NCBI GenBank assembly: GCA_026400555.1 | Contig: JAPLOW010000170.1 | Coordinates: 1 to 64,000 of the forward strand | Length of the DNA stretch: 64,000 nucleotides | Direction of reading: 5' to 3' | Origin: Hyphomicrobiales bacterium | GTDB lineage: Bacteria; Pseudomonadota; Alphaproteobacteria; Rhizobiales; Beijerinckiaceae | In this document: positions 54,651 through 63,410 of the stretch, in pieces | Layout of the letters: every line of letters starts with the position of its first letter | Position numbering within the stretch: the stretch's first letter is position 1 | The notes under the pieces: generated by a model | What the model was told of the DNA's origin: nothing | What the model saw: only the letters and a program-made list of their open reading frames with translations | The model's database searches: none | Made by a program: the position numbers and the translations under genes

Positions 54651-54812
54651 ATGAGCGACACGGCGGATCGACCACCCCAAACGACAAGCGCCCGCTGGCT
54701 TCTGGTCGGCACCGCGGCCTGCTTTGTCGGCGCTGGCCTGCTGCTTTGGGTCCGTGAGGGCGAGCGCCTGTTCACGGACGGCCTGATTGCCGCCATCGCG
54801 CGCTGTTTCTGA
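54651..54812 (+). CDS. Small single-helix membrane protein, 53 residues
   Basis: An ATG at 54651 opens a 53-residue frame: a polar N-terminus (MSDTADRPPQTTSAR), one hydrophobic helix (WLLVGTAACFVGAGLLLWV), then REGERLFTDGLIAAIARCF. The composition looks like a genuine membrane peptide, and I have an impression of similar short proteins in other Hyphomicrobiales. Function unknown. It ends 25 bases before the SCO1-type gene, in the same direction, so it may be translated from the same transcript and could be linked to copper or cytochrome oxidase assembly. Confidence 0.65.
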   Translation: MSDTADRPPQTTSARWLLVGTAACFVGAGLLLWVREGERLFTDGLIAAIARCF

Positions 54813-54837
54813 GCGCAGTCACGAGCCTGGAGTTCAG

Positions 54838-55425
54838 ATGAACAAGCGCGCCCTCATCTTGCCGGCGGCGGCCTTCCTGTTCAGCCTGGTGGCCCTCGGG
54901 CTCGCTGCGCTGTGGACCTTCGCGCCATCGCCTGAGGCGACGCGCGCCAGTTCCGTCGGCGGCCCGTTTGAACTGACGGCCATGGATGGCAAGAGGGTGC
55001 GCAGCACGGCCTTCGGAGGCGCGCCTGTGCTGGTCTTCTTCGGCTTCACCAACTGTCCGGACATCTGCCCGACCAAGCTCATGGAATTGTCGCAGATGTT
55101 CCGGGAGGCCGGACCGAAGGCTGCGAAGGTCCGCGCCCTGTTCATCACGGTCGACCCGGCCCGCGACACACCCGAGGTGCTGAAGAACTACCTGAGCAGT
55201 TTCGACGAGCGGATCATCGGCCTGACCGGCGGCCAGGACGAGATCGACGCCACGGTGAAGGCCTACCGCGCCTACTACAAGAAAGTGCCCACCTCGAACG
55301 GCGACTACACCATGGACCACACCGCCATCATCTACCTGATGGACAAGCGCGGCCAGTTTGTCGGCGCGTTCAACCTTGAGCGCTCGCCGGCCGAGGCGGC
55401 GAAAGACCTGCTGCGCTACCTCTGA
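54838..55425 (+). CDS. SCO1/SenC family copper chaperone
   Basis: A 195-residue protein with an N-terminal membrane anchor (ALILPAAAFLFSLVALGLAA) and a thioredoxin-like domain. The copper cysteines are in FFGFTNCPDICPTKLMELSQ and the copper His in GDYTMDHTAIIYLMD. SCO proteins deliver copper to the CuA site of cytochrome c oxidase or act in its thiol redox chemistry. The ATG at 54838 follows GGAG with seven bases of spacing. It ends five bases before the convergent glycosyltransferase gene. Confidence 0.93.
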   Translation: MNKRALILPAAAFLFSLVALGLAALWTFAPSPEATRASSVGGPFELTAMDGKRVRSTAFGGAPVLVFFGFTNCPDICPTKLMELSQMFREAGPKAAKVRALFITVDPARDTPEVLKNYLSSFDERIIGLTGGQDEIDATVKAYRAYYKKVPTSNGDYTMDHTAIIYLMDKRGQFVGAFNLERSPAEAAKDLLRYL

Positions 55426-55429
55426 GCGG

Positions 55430-56428
55430 TCAGTTCTTTTCGGGATTGCGGTATTGCTCGATATTGAGCCCGAATTCCGCACCCAGCCGCCCGATGGCGA
55501 CCTGCGCGTGGTAGAGTGCGATCAGCGGCGAGCCGGTCCGCGCGAGGTCGATCAACCCACGCGGCGCAGCGGCGGCCAGCAATGCCAATGACTTTGCGAC
55601 CACCTTCGCGCGGCCCAGGGCGCCGGGATTGGCCTTGTGGGCGATCAGAGCCGAGATCATGCCGTTGCGCAGCGCGCGGGCCTGGATCCAGCTGAATTCG
55701 GTCCGCCGCGCTGGCATGGTCTCCGTCATGCCCGCTTGTGACGCCCAGGCGAAGCGCACGCCACGCGCCCGGGCGCGGGTGAAGAAATCGGTGTCTCCGC
55801 CGCCCTTGTAGTCGAACGCCTCGTCGAGAGAGGGATAACCCATCTCGTCCAGCACGCTCGCGCGAATGAGATAATTTGCGCTCGAATAGAGCTGAGGAAC
55901 CGGCCCGTCGGCGCTGTAATGCGAGCGGAAGATCGGGTGGCGCCGCAGGTAGGAAAGGCCAGGATCGCTGAACACCGGCGTGACCGGGCCGCCAACAATG
56001 CCGGCTCCGGATGTCTCCGCAGCGTTCATCAGCGCGGAAAGCCAGCCGGGCAACGCTTCCTCGTCATCATCAATGCCGCAGATGAACGGCACATCCGGCA
56101 AGGTGCGACGAACATAGCTCCAGGCTGTGTTGTACGCCTTGCAGTTGCCTTGTCGCGGCTCCAGCAGCACGGCACCGATGAACCGGCCTTCCGCGAGCAT
56201 ACGTGCGGCCAGCACTGAGCCTTCGCGCCCGCCTCCGTCATTGTCGACAACCAGGATGGCGAACGGGCCGCCAAAATCCTGTGCGACCAGCGACGCGAGG
56301 GTACGCGCCAGCAGGGCCGGCCGTTTGTAGGTCGGGATGCAGACCACCGCCATGAGCGCGAGCCGGGCCAGCCCGTCGCTCTCGGCAATGACGGTCGCGG
56401 GAGCATGGTCTCGAGAAGTCGGCATCAT
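55430..56428 (-). CDS. Glycosyltransferase family 2
   Basis: A 332-residue GT-A enzyme. The N-terminal MAVVCIPTYKRPALLARTLA and ILVVDNDGGG are the nucleotide-binding strands, and FICGIDDDEEALPGWLSALM contains the DxD metal motif. The acceptor region has DYKGGGDTDFFTRARARGVR. It may transfer a sugar to a lipid-linked exopolysaccharide or to a protein; the sugar is unknown. It is divergent from the next glycosyltransferase gene, at the left end of the polysaccharide locus. Confidence 0.88.
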   Translation of the reverse strand: MMPTSRDHAPATVIAESDGLARLALMAVVCIPTYKRPALLARTLASLVAQDFGGPFAILVVDNDGGGREGSVLAARMLAEGRFIGAVLLEPRQGNCKAYNTAWSYVRRTLPDVPFICGIDDDEEALPGWLSALMNAAETSGAGIVGGPVTPVFSDPGLSYLRRHPIFRSHYSADGPVPQLYSSANYLIRASVLDEMGYPSLDEAFDYKGGGDTDFFTRARARGVRFAWASQAGMTETMPARRTEFSWIQARALRNGMISALIAHKANPGALGRAKVVAKSLALLAAAAPRGLIDLARTGSPLIALYHAQVAIGRLGAEFGLNIEQYRNPEKN

Positions 56429-56604
56429 CGCGGGGGTCGCAGTCGATCGAACAGTTCCAGGATCATTAGCACGGCACGCCTTAAGCTTTCCTGAGACCAG
56501 CCGTCAAAGCCTGCGCGTTTACGTTGACAGGCCGAAAGACTTGACCACTGCCTGCAAACATCGTCCTCAAGGGTGACATCGCTGAAGGACGGAACAGCAC
56601 TGAC

Positions 56605-57762
56605 GTGAAGCTGGCATTCATCACCTCGCTGCTGCCCACCCTGAAGCCCGACACCGGCTTCGAAATCGCCAATCTGGCGATTCTCGACGCCCTGCGCGCC
56701 GCCGGCCATGAGGTCACGGCCTTCGGCTTCGCCCGTCCAGACGACATGCTGCGCCCGGACCAGTCCTCTGTCCTGCTCGGCCGCATGACCATCGAAAACC
56801 ATGTTGCCGGCAAGGGCCGCAAGCTGGCCTGGGTGCTGGCGGCATTGGCCTCCGGCCTGCCGATCAACTGCGCCAAGCTGTGGCTTGAGGGGCGCAAGCA
56901 CGTCGTGGCCACCATCGCCGCAGCCGGACCGTTCGATGCGCTCGTCCTCAACTCCGTCACCATGGCAGGGGCCTTTCCCGCCCTGCGTAACCTCGCGCCC
57001 GCGCTGCTCATCGAACACAACATCGAGCACCTCTCGGCCTCCCAGAATGCCGCGCAAAGCCGCACCCCTGTCCTGCGCTGGCTGTTTGGACGTGAGGCCG
57101 CAAAGCTGCAGGTGATCGAAGCGGAATTGGCAGACGCCTGTCGCTTCATCTGGTGCCTCGCCGAAGACGACCGGCGGATGCTGGGTAAGGCGCTAGAGCC
57201 CAAGTCAGCAGTCCTGCCGCTTGTCTCGACCAGCACGGGACACAAGCTGGCCAACGACAGCGCGCCGCAGCACGATGTCGGCCTGATCGGCACCTGGACC
57301 TGGGAGCCGAACCTCATCGGCCTGAAATGGTTTCTGGCCGAGGTCGCGCCGCTGCTCCCGCAGTATCTCAAGGTAGCCGTCGCGGGCCGTGTGCCCGAAG
57401 GGCTTGCCGTGCCGGCCCATGTGCAGGTCATGGGGCGGGTGGCCGACGCGGCCGGCTTTCTCAGCGATTGCGCCGTGGTAGCGCTTGCAAGCCGGGCCGG
57501 AACTGGCGTGCAGTTAAAGACCATCGAGGCGCTGCAACTCGGCCTGCCGGCTGTCGCCACCTCCCTGTCGATGCGCGGCCTGTCAGACTTGCCTGCAAAC
57601 ATCGTGATCGCAGATGAGCCGGCCCTGTTTGCTCAGCGCCTTGCCGACCACGTGGCGGGCGTCCGCGCACGGACCATCGGGCGGCTCGACGGCGCCATCT
57701 TCATCAAGGCGCAGAAACAGGCCCTGAACAGCGCGATCAATCGGGGTCTGGCCTCCATCTGA
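56605..57762 (+). CDS. Glycosyltransferase, GT4/GT-B fold
   Basis: A 385-residue GT-B enzyme. It begins KLAFITSLLPTLKPDTGFEI; the C-terminal donor domain includes DVGLIGTWTWEPNLIGLKWF and ALASRAGTGVQLKTIEALQL, where the GTGVQLKTIEA stretch is the usual nucleotide-sugar contact. The start is GTG at 56605. The second half of the donor domain (SMRGL, then the final helices) appears complete. It lies divergent from the GT2 gene and just before a decayed glycosyltransferase gene. Confidence 0.85.
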   Translation: MKLAFITSLLPTLKPDTGFEIANLAILDALRAAGHEVTAFGFARPDDMLRPDQSSVLLGRMTIENHVAGKGRKLAWVLAALASGLPINCAKLWLEGRKHVVATIAAAGPFDALVLNSVTMAGAFPALRNLAPALLIEHNIEHLSASQNAAQSRTPVLRWLFGREAAKLQVIEAELADACRFIWCLAEDDRRMLGKALEPKSAVLPLVSTSTGHKLANDSAPQHDVGLIGTWTWEPNLIGLKWFLAEVAPLLPQYLKVAVAGRVPEGLAVPAHVQVMGRVADAAGFLSDCAVVALASRAGTGVQLKTIEALQLGLPAVATSLSMRGLSDLPANIVIADEPALFAQRLADHVAGVRARTIGRLDGAIFIKAQKQALNSAINRGLASI

Positions 57763-57929
57763 TATACAGCCTTGGGTTGTAAAACGAGCCTGCTGACCCA
57801 TTTGTCCAGGAAAGGACGCATTGACCACAACAAGCAACTGCTTACCCCAGCTCCGGGCATTCAGATGATCGGGCTCAACGCTGGCGCGCCGGCCTCTGGC
57901 CACCATCTGGAGTTGTACGCCCAGCTAGG

Positions 57930-59622
57930 CCCGGGCTACGGCGAAGGCGGCTTGCAGCCCCCACGCCTCGCCTGTCATTCCAGCACGCCATGGCGTTGGG
58001 CGTCGCCGCGCTCGATCCGGCAGCCGGCCTGTTCCGCTACGCCATCGCGCCCTCGGGACCAGGGCTGAAGCTGCTCGATGATCAGGCTCTGAAGAACCGC
58101 GCCGATGTCGTCATGATGCCGCCCGAAGCATTCCGCGCCATGCTGCGCACCCATTGCCGCGATGCGATCGTCGACCACGCTGCCCATCATCTCGGATGCC
58201 GTCATCGCGGCCAGTCCGCCGAACAGGGCTTTAGCGCCTCGCAGGCGCGCTGGTCCCTGATCGCCGGCCTGGCCTTTCTGCTGGCTGGCTGGTTCTCGCC
58301 GAATGCGACGCCGGTGATCATCGGCCTGCTGACCATGCCGCTCTTCTTCGGCCTGATACTGATCCGGCTTGGCGCGACCATCAATGCGTGGTGGCCGATT
58401 GAAAGACCGGCCTTGCGCCTGCCGGATGACCGGTTGCCGATCTACCCCGCGCTGGTGCTCCGTGCTGGTGCCGCTCTGCCGCGAGGCCGCTGTCGCCCCG
58501 CAACTGGTCGAGGCGCTGAAACTGCTCGACTCTCCGCTTCAGCGGCTCGAAATCCGGTTCATCGTGGAGGAGGACGACATCGCGACGCGCGAGGCGCTCG
58601 AAGCGACAGGCCTGCCAGCCCACATGTCGGTGCTTGCAGCACCCGACGGGATGCCGCGGACCAAGCCCCTCGCCCTCACTATCGGGCTGATAAAGGCACG
58701 CGGCGATCTCATCGCCGTGTTCGGCGCAGAAAATCGGCCCGACCCGCGCCAGTTAAGGCTGGCGGCAAACCTGATCATGCGTCTGCCGCCGGAAGTGGCC
58801 TGCCTGCAGGTGCGGCTTGTGATCGACAACTGCGACGACCGCTTTCTGGCGCGTCTGTTCGCGCTCGAATACGCCGCCCTCTTTGACGTGGTCAACGCGG
58901 GCCTGATCAGGACCGGCCTGCTGAACATGCTGGGCGGGACCAGCAACCCCTTCCGGACCGCGGCTTTGCACGAGATCGGCGGATGGGACGCCTGGAATGT
59001 GACCAAAGACGCCGACCTGGCCTTTCGCCTCGCCCGGCATGGCTACGGTATTCTCGACCTGCCTTCGGACACCCTCGAGGAGGCGCCGCCCGACCTGCCG
59101 ATCTGGTTTCGGCAACGCTTGCGCTGAATGAAGGGCTGTCTGCAGACGCTCATCACGCATCTGAGGGCGCCCATTCTGTTCTGACGCGAGGCGGGCGCCG
59201 CAGCCGCCTTCACGCTGCTGTCCCTGTGCGGCGGGGCCTTGCTAACGGTTCTGGGCTTCCCGCTGTTCGTGCTGGCAAAGGTCGTCCACCTTGTTCTGGC
59301 TGGTCCGCCGGAACCGCCAGGCATCAGTGACGCCCTGCTGGTGGGCCTCTGGCTTACCCTCTTCGTCGCCGGGCTGCTGGCGATGCTGGCGATGGGCGCA
59401 CGCCGGCGCGGCTTAACCGATCGTGCGCTATGGATCGTGCTGGCCCCGGTCTGCTACCTTCGGGTGTCAGCTGCCGCATGAGCAGACATTGTCGATGACG
59501 TGCGTGCGCCCTCGCGCTGGAACAAGGCGGTTCACGGGCTCGCCCGCTCGTCCCACGCCACCAAGCGAAAGGCGGCCGATGCGGTCACGCAGGCTTCACC
59601 CGCCACATCGCCAGAAGCCTGA
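57930..59622 (+). pseudogene. Decayed XagB-like membrane glycosyltransferase
   Basis: Pieces of one GT2-type membrane glycosyltransferase follow each other in changing frames. FQHAMALGVAALDPAAGLFR and two membrane helices (58260-58400) lie in one frame. From about 58470 PLCREAAVAPQLVEALKLLD through AVFGAENRPDPRQLRLAANL and LGGTSNPFRTAALHEIGGWD run in another. A TGA at 59125-59127 falls where the family has Arg-Trp before KGxLQT. A further stop follows ILF. Membrane helices resume around 59200-59480, and APSRWNKAVHGLARSSH in a third frame ends at 59622. At least three frame breaks or stops make this a pseudogene. The 5' limit is uncertain. Confidence 0.8.
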
Positions 59623-60895
59623 GTCCGAAGACGGCGATCAGCAGGGCGAACCAGACCTGATCCGAACGCCTGAAGAAAAAGCTTTCGAGGCACGCGTTGT
59701 AGAGCGTCAGCAACCAGATGCGGGCGAACAGCAGGGCCATCCGGTCATTCGACACAGAATGCTGCACCTTGACCCAGTCGCGGAAGGGCAGCAGCACGAA
59801 GGTCATGATCACCAGGACAAAGCCGGGAATGCCCATCGCGACCACTGCGTCCACATAGCCGTTATGGGCATGCACCATGCCCTGCGCGATGCCTTTCTCG
59901 CCCTCGCTGATCTCCGCGAAGCGCACCTTGTCCGAACCCCAGAAGCCTTCGATCCCGTAGCCTGTCAGCAGCCTGTCGCCCAGCCTGTCGAAGGCAAAAT
60001 CCCAGATTTCCGTCCGCCCCGTGTAGGTCTGGCCGGGCGAAACCGCTTCCAGAATGGCCTTCAACGTGGGTGACAGCACCGTGCCGAAGGTGAAGGCCAT
60101 GATCACGATCAGCGGCAGGATGATGATCAACCCGCGCAGCCAGCCCGAACGAACCTGTGCGGCCAGCACGGTGAGGACAAAGACGATCGGCGCCAGCGCC
60201 ATCGAGGTCTTCGAGTTGGTGAAGAACAGGAAGACCCCGGCGAGCGCCGCCAGCCCATAGCCGACAAGCGCCGAGCGCGCCTGCGCCACGTAAAGCCCGA
60301 TCATCACGAAAATGCCCATCATCGCGCCGGCGATGTTCTTGTGGTCGAACAGTCCGCGCCAGGAGCCCGCATGCTCGGGCTCAAGGATGTCATCGCCGCT
60401 GTGCTTTGCCGCGTCCGGATACAGCACAAGGCCGAGATAGCACACGAGGACGACGATGAGCGTGACCGCGCCGATCAACGCGGCGAAGTCGCGCTCGGTC
60501 TGCGGCAGCACCATGATCGCGCCGGCGATCATGATCACCACGAGGGTGAACAGGTAAGCCCGCAACGAGACGTCAAAATTGGCCGAGAGCAGCATGGTGA
60601 TCGTGAGCCAGCCGAGCATCAGCCCGTAAATCGGCGTCAGATAGGCCCTCAGCACGCGTGGATCGACCAGCGCGAGTGCCGCGAGCGAGACCGCGCCCAT
60701 CATCAAGAAGCAGAACTGGTTGGCGAGATTTCCAGCCAGCGCCACATCCGCAGCGACAGTGGCGCGGAACGGGCTGGTCGAGACCCAGACCAGCAGCAAG
60801 GCGGCGACGAACACACCGCCGCGCAACCGTGCCGCGGTCTGCAATGGCATTGCGGCCAGCATCAGCGGCTGAACTCCAGCGCCATAGCGCGCCAT
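59585..60895 (-). CDS. O-antigen ligase/polymerase (Wzy/WaaL) family protein
   Basis: A 436-residue protein with about eleven to twelve membrane segments and one larger loop. The Wzy_C signature is SPGQTYTGRTEIWDFAFDRL, and VHAHNGYVDAVVAMGIPGFV carries the conserved His-Asn. DHKNIAGAMMGIF is the other family mark. Such enzymes polymerise or ligate lipid-linked oligosaccharide repeats in the periplasm. The start at 60895 follows a possible GTG at 60901. It lies 27 bases after the Wzc-like gene on the same strand and overlaps the decayed end of the pseudogene. Confidence 0.88.
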   Translation of the reverse strand: MARYGAGVQPLMLAAMPLQTAARLRGGVFVAALLLVWVSTSPFRATVAADVALAGNLANQFCFLMMGAVSLAALALVDPRVLRAYLTPIYGLMLGWLTITMLLSANFDVSLRAYLFTLVVIMIAGAIMVLPQTERDFAALIGAVTLIVVLVCYLGLVLYPDAAKHSGDDILEPEHAGSWRGLFDHKNIAGAMMGIFVMIGLYVAQARSALVGYGLAALAGVFLFFTNSKTSMALAPIVFVLTVLAAQVRSGWLRGLIIILPLIVIMAFTFGTVLSPTLKAILEAVSPGQTYTGRTEIWDFAFDRLGDRLLTGYGIEGFWGSDKVRFAEISEGEKGIAQGMVHAHNGYVDAVVAMGIPGFVLVIMTFVLLPFRDWVKVQHSVSNDRMALLFARIWLLTLYNACLESFFFRRSDQVWFALLIAVFGLRLLAMWRVKPA

Positions 60896-60922
60896 GCCCA
60901 CATCGTCATGACCGTCGCCCGA

Positions 60923-63256
60923 TCACCCTGCCGCAGCCTGATTGGCAACCACCACCCGGACCTTCTCGGCATCGGGTCCAAGCGCCCGGCGCATCAGCCG
61001 CAAACGGGCCTGTTCGTCAACCTGGTTCGACGCCACCAGCACGATGTCATCAGCCAGTTCCGCGAGGATGTAGGGCAGCGCGCCGTCCATCACCGAGCCA
61101 CCATCGATGATGACGGCATCGAAACGACGGGTCTGGTCGAACAGGCCGCTGCCCAACCGTGCCGGGCACGGGGCCGGCTTCCTCGCCGCATCCGCCGGGC
61201 GCGGCAGGAAGAAGGCGCCTGTCTCGTCATCCTGCAGCGCGGCGCGGATGAGGCCGGCAGCCCCGCTGATCACATCCTCGGCGCCAAGCGCGGCATCCGC
61301 TGCAAAGCTGGCACTGAGCGAGGCCGGGCCGTTGGCGAGATCGATCAGGAGCGGGGTGGCCTTCTCCCGCGCGCTGGCGAGGGCCAGGTTGAGCGCGACC
61401 AGCGAAGTCCCGACACCCGGTCCGAGCCCAAGGACGACCACCTTGCGGTTCTGCCCCGGTGTTTCTGAGAGGATGAGACGGTCACGCACGGCAAGCACCG
61501 CTGCCGCCAGCGGCGACCTGGGATCATCCCAGCTATCCGTCGCAAAGCCCGTACCGTGGAAAGCCGAAGTTGCCGCCTGCGGCTGCTTGCGCCAGGTCCC
61601 CGATCGCGGGGACGGCAGGATCACCGTGAGCAGGCCAGTTTCCGCTGGCATCGACGTCTGTTGTGTCGCTGCGCCGCGCCAGCGCCCCCGCGCCGGCTTG
61701 GCCGAAAGCACAGCGGCGCCGTCGGCCGGCTCAGACGTGGCACGGGCAGCGCCGGCGCTGGCGAAAAACCCGCGCAGCGGCGCTGCAGAGCCGGCTGGTT
61801 CGGCACAGACCCCTGCGGGCTGCTTCGCCGCCTGTGGACGCTGGGTCCCCATCATGTCACGCAGGATGGCAAGGGCGACGCCCAGGCCGAGGCCGAGGAT
61901 CAACCCTGCGAGCGCAAAGAGCTTGCGGTTCGGCCCGGTCTTCTCGAGCGGCGCGGTTGCGCTGGTGATCACGCGCGCATTCGTGCTGTCCACCGAAGTC
62001 TGCTCGCTGGTCTCGCGGGCCCGAAGCAGAAAAGCCTGGTAGACTTGACGATGCGCATCGGCCTCGCGCTCGAGCTCCCTCAGTTGGACCGCAGCAGCGC
62101 CAGTGGTCAGCGTTTCGCGCTTCAGCCGCTCGACCTGCGAAGCAATCGATGTTTCGGAGGCGCGGGCGCGGTCGAGTTCGGCGCGGGCCGCCTGCACGGT
62201 GCGCGCCAGTTCCTCGGCGATCTGCCGGCGCGCGTCGCGCACCTGCGCCTGCGCGGACACCAGCAGCGGATGCTGCGCCCCGTACAGCACAAGGGCGTCC
62301 GCCTCGCGCGTCAGCGCCGAGGCCAGCACGCCGCGCAAGGTCGCGATCGCTGCAGACTGCAGCGCTTCGGGCGTCGCTCCCGCTTCGATGCTGCTTGGGC
62401 GCACCGCCCGGACCTGATCAAACTTCGCCTGTGCGTCGGTCGTCCGGGCACGTGCCTGGGCCAGTTGCGTGTTGCTGACGGCGAGGGTCTCCTCGGACAC
62501 AAGCTTGCCGCTGGTGCCCACCAGATTGTTGGCGGCGCGGTAGCGCTCGACCTTGTCCTCTGCCTGCCGCACACGTTCGCGCAGCTCGTTCAACCGAGCG
62601 CCAAGCGAGTTCGAGGCCCGCTGGGCAGCGTCCGAGCGCACGGCGGCCTGATCTTCGAGGTAGACCTCAGCCATGGCGTTGGCGATACGGGCGGATTTGT
62701 CTCCATCGCCGGTCACCGCCGTGATGTCGATGACGAAGGTCCGTTCGGAGCGGCGGACATGCACAAGCTTGTCCATGGCGGCCAGCGCCAGCAGCACCGG
62801 GTCGCGCTGGTCGCGCGCACCCTGCACCGGCAGGCCGAGCAGCGCGCCGAGCCTGCTGCCCGGCCCGCCGAAATCAGGGTCACCCGCCAACCCCGCCCGT
62901 TCAATCACCTTGCGGCGGACGCCATCAGAGCCGATCACCCGGACCTGGCTTTCAAGATAGGTCACGGCTGTGTCATTGCTGGTGTTCTGCGGCGAAATCT
63001 CGTTCTGCAGCACGCGCAGATCGCGTGGATCGATCAGAAGCTGTGAGGTCGCGGAATAGCGGTTCGGCGTCAAGAAGCCAAGCGCCGCACCAAGCAGCAG
63101 GCCGAGCAGCCCCGACAGTGCGATCAGCCACCAGCGGCGACGCGCGAACCCGAGCAGCAGCCCCAGCGGATTGCCTGCGACAGGACCCGGCGAGCGCCGC
63201 TCGGGATCGCTGCCCGCGCGCCCAGCATCTTCAGCCTGAGTATTGATCGCAAACAT
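60923..63256 (-). CDS. Wzc/ExoP-like polysaccharide co-polymerase with degenerate ATPase
   Basis: A 777-residue protein: a Wzz domain with two membrane helices (about 40-60 and 445-465), a long coiled coil between (for example around QAEDKVERYRAANNLVGTSG), and a C-terminal tyrosine-kinase-like domain. The Walker A region reads LGLGPGVGTSLVALNLALA and has no lysine where GxGKS/T is usual; the A' region is PLLIDLANGP, and Walker B is FDAVIIDGGS. There is no Tyr-rich tail. It likely sets polymer chain length and export, but kinase activity is doubtful. ATG at 63256 is preferred over a TTG at 63271. It pairs with the Wzy gene. Confidence 0.86.
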   Translation of the reverse strand: MFAINTQAEDAGRAGSDPERRSPGPVAGNPLGLLLGFARRRWWLIALSGLLGLLLGAALGFLTPNRYSATSQLLIDPRDLRVLQNEISPQNTSNDTAVTYLESQVRVIGSDGVRRKVIERAGLAGDPDFGGPGSRLGALLGLPVQGARDQRDPVLLALAAMDKLVHVRRSERTFVIDITAVTGDGDKSARIANAMAEVYLEDQAAVRSDAAQRASNSLGARLNELRERVRQAEDKVERYRAANNLVGTSGKLVSEETLAVSNTQLAQARARTTDAQAKFDQVRAVRPSSIEAGATPEALQSAAIATLRGVLASALTREADALVLYGAQHPLLVSAQAQVRDARRQIAEELARTVQAARAELDRARASETSIASQVERLKRETLTTGAAAVQLRELEREADAHRQVYQAFLLRARETSEQTSVDSTNARVITSATAPLEKTGPNRKLFALAGLILGLGLGVALAILRDMMGTQRPQAAKQPAGVCAEPAGSAAPLRGFFASAGAARATSEPADGAAVLSAKPARGRWRGAATQQTSMPAETGLLTVILPSPRSGTWRKQPQAATSAFHGTGFATDSWDDPRSPLAAAVLAVRDRLILSETPGQNRKVVVLGLGPGVGTSLVALNLALASAREKATPLLIDLANGPASLSASFAADAALGAEDVISGAAGLIRAALQDDETGAFFLPRPADAARKPAPCPARLGSGLFDQTRRFDAVIIDGGSVMDGALPYILAELADDIVLVASNQVDEQARLRLMRRALGPDAEKVRVVVANQAAAG

Positions 63257-63410
63257 GCCAAACCGTTCCAAATTATGACGTTTCCCGCCCCTTCCGGAGC
63301 CGCTTCCGGGATTGCGGAGCTGTCGGACAGTCAGGTTGCAGGTTTGATGCCGGAGGAAACTGTTCCAGATTGGGGCAGTCGGGTGGCAAGCTGCAGCAGG
63401 ACGGCCCGGT

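Noticed and set aside
63257-63410. A plus-strand open frame between the Wzc-like and GH10 genes
   Set aside because: The 83-codon frame starting at 63275 runs into the GH10 gene on the opposite strand and has no recognisable character.
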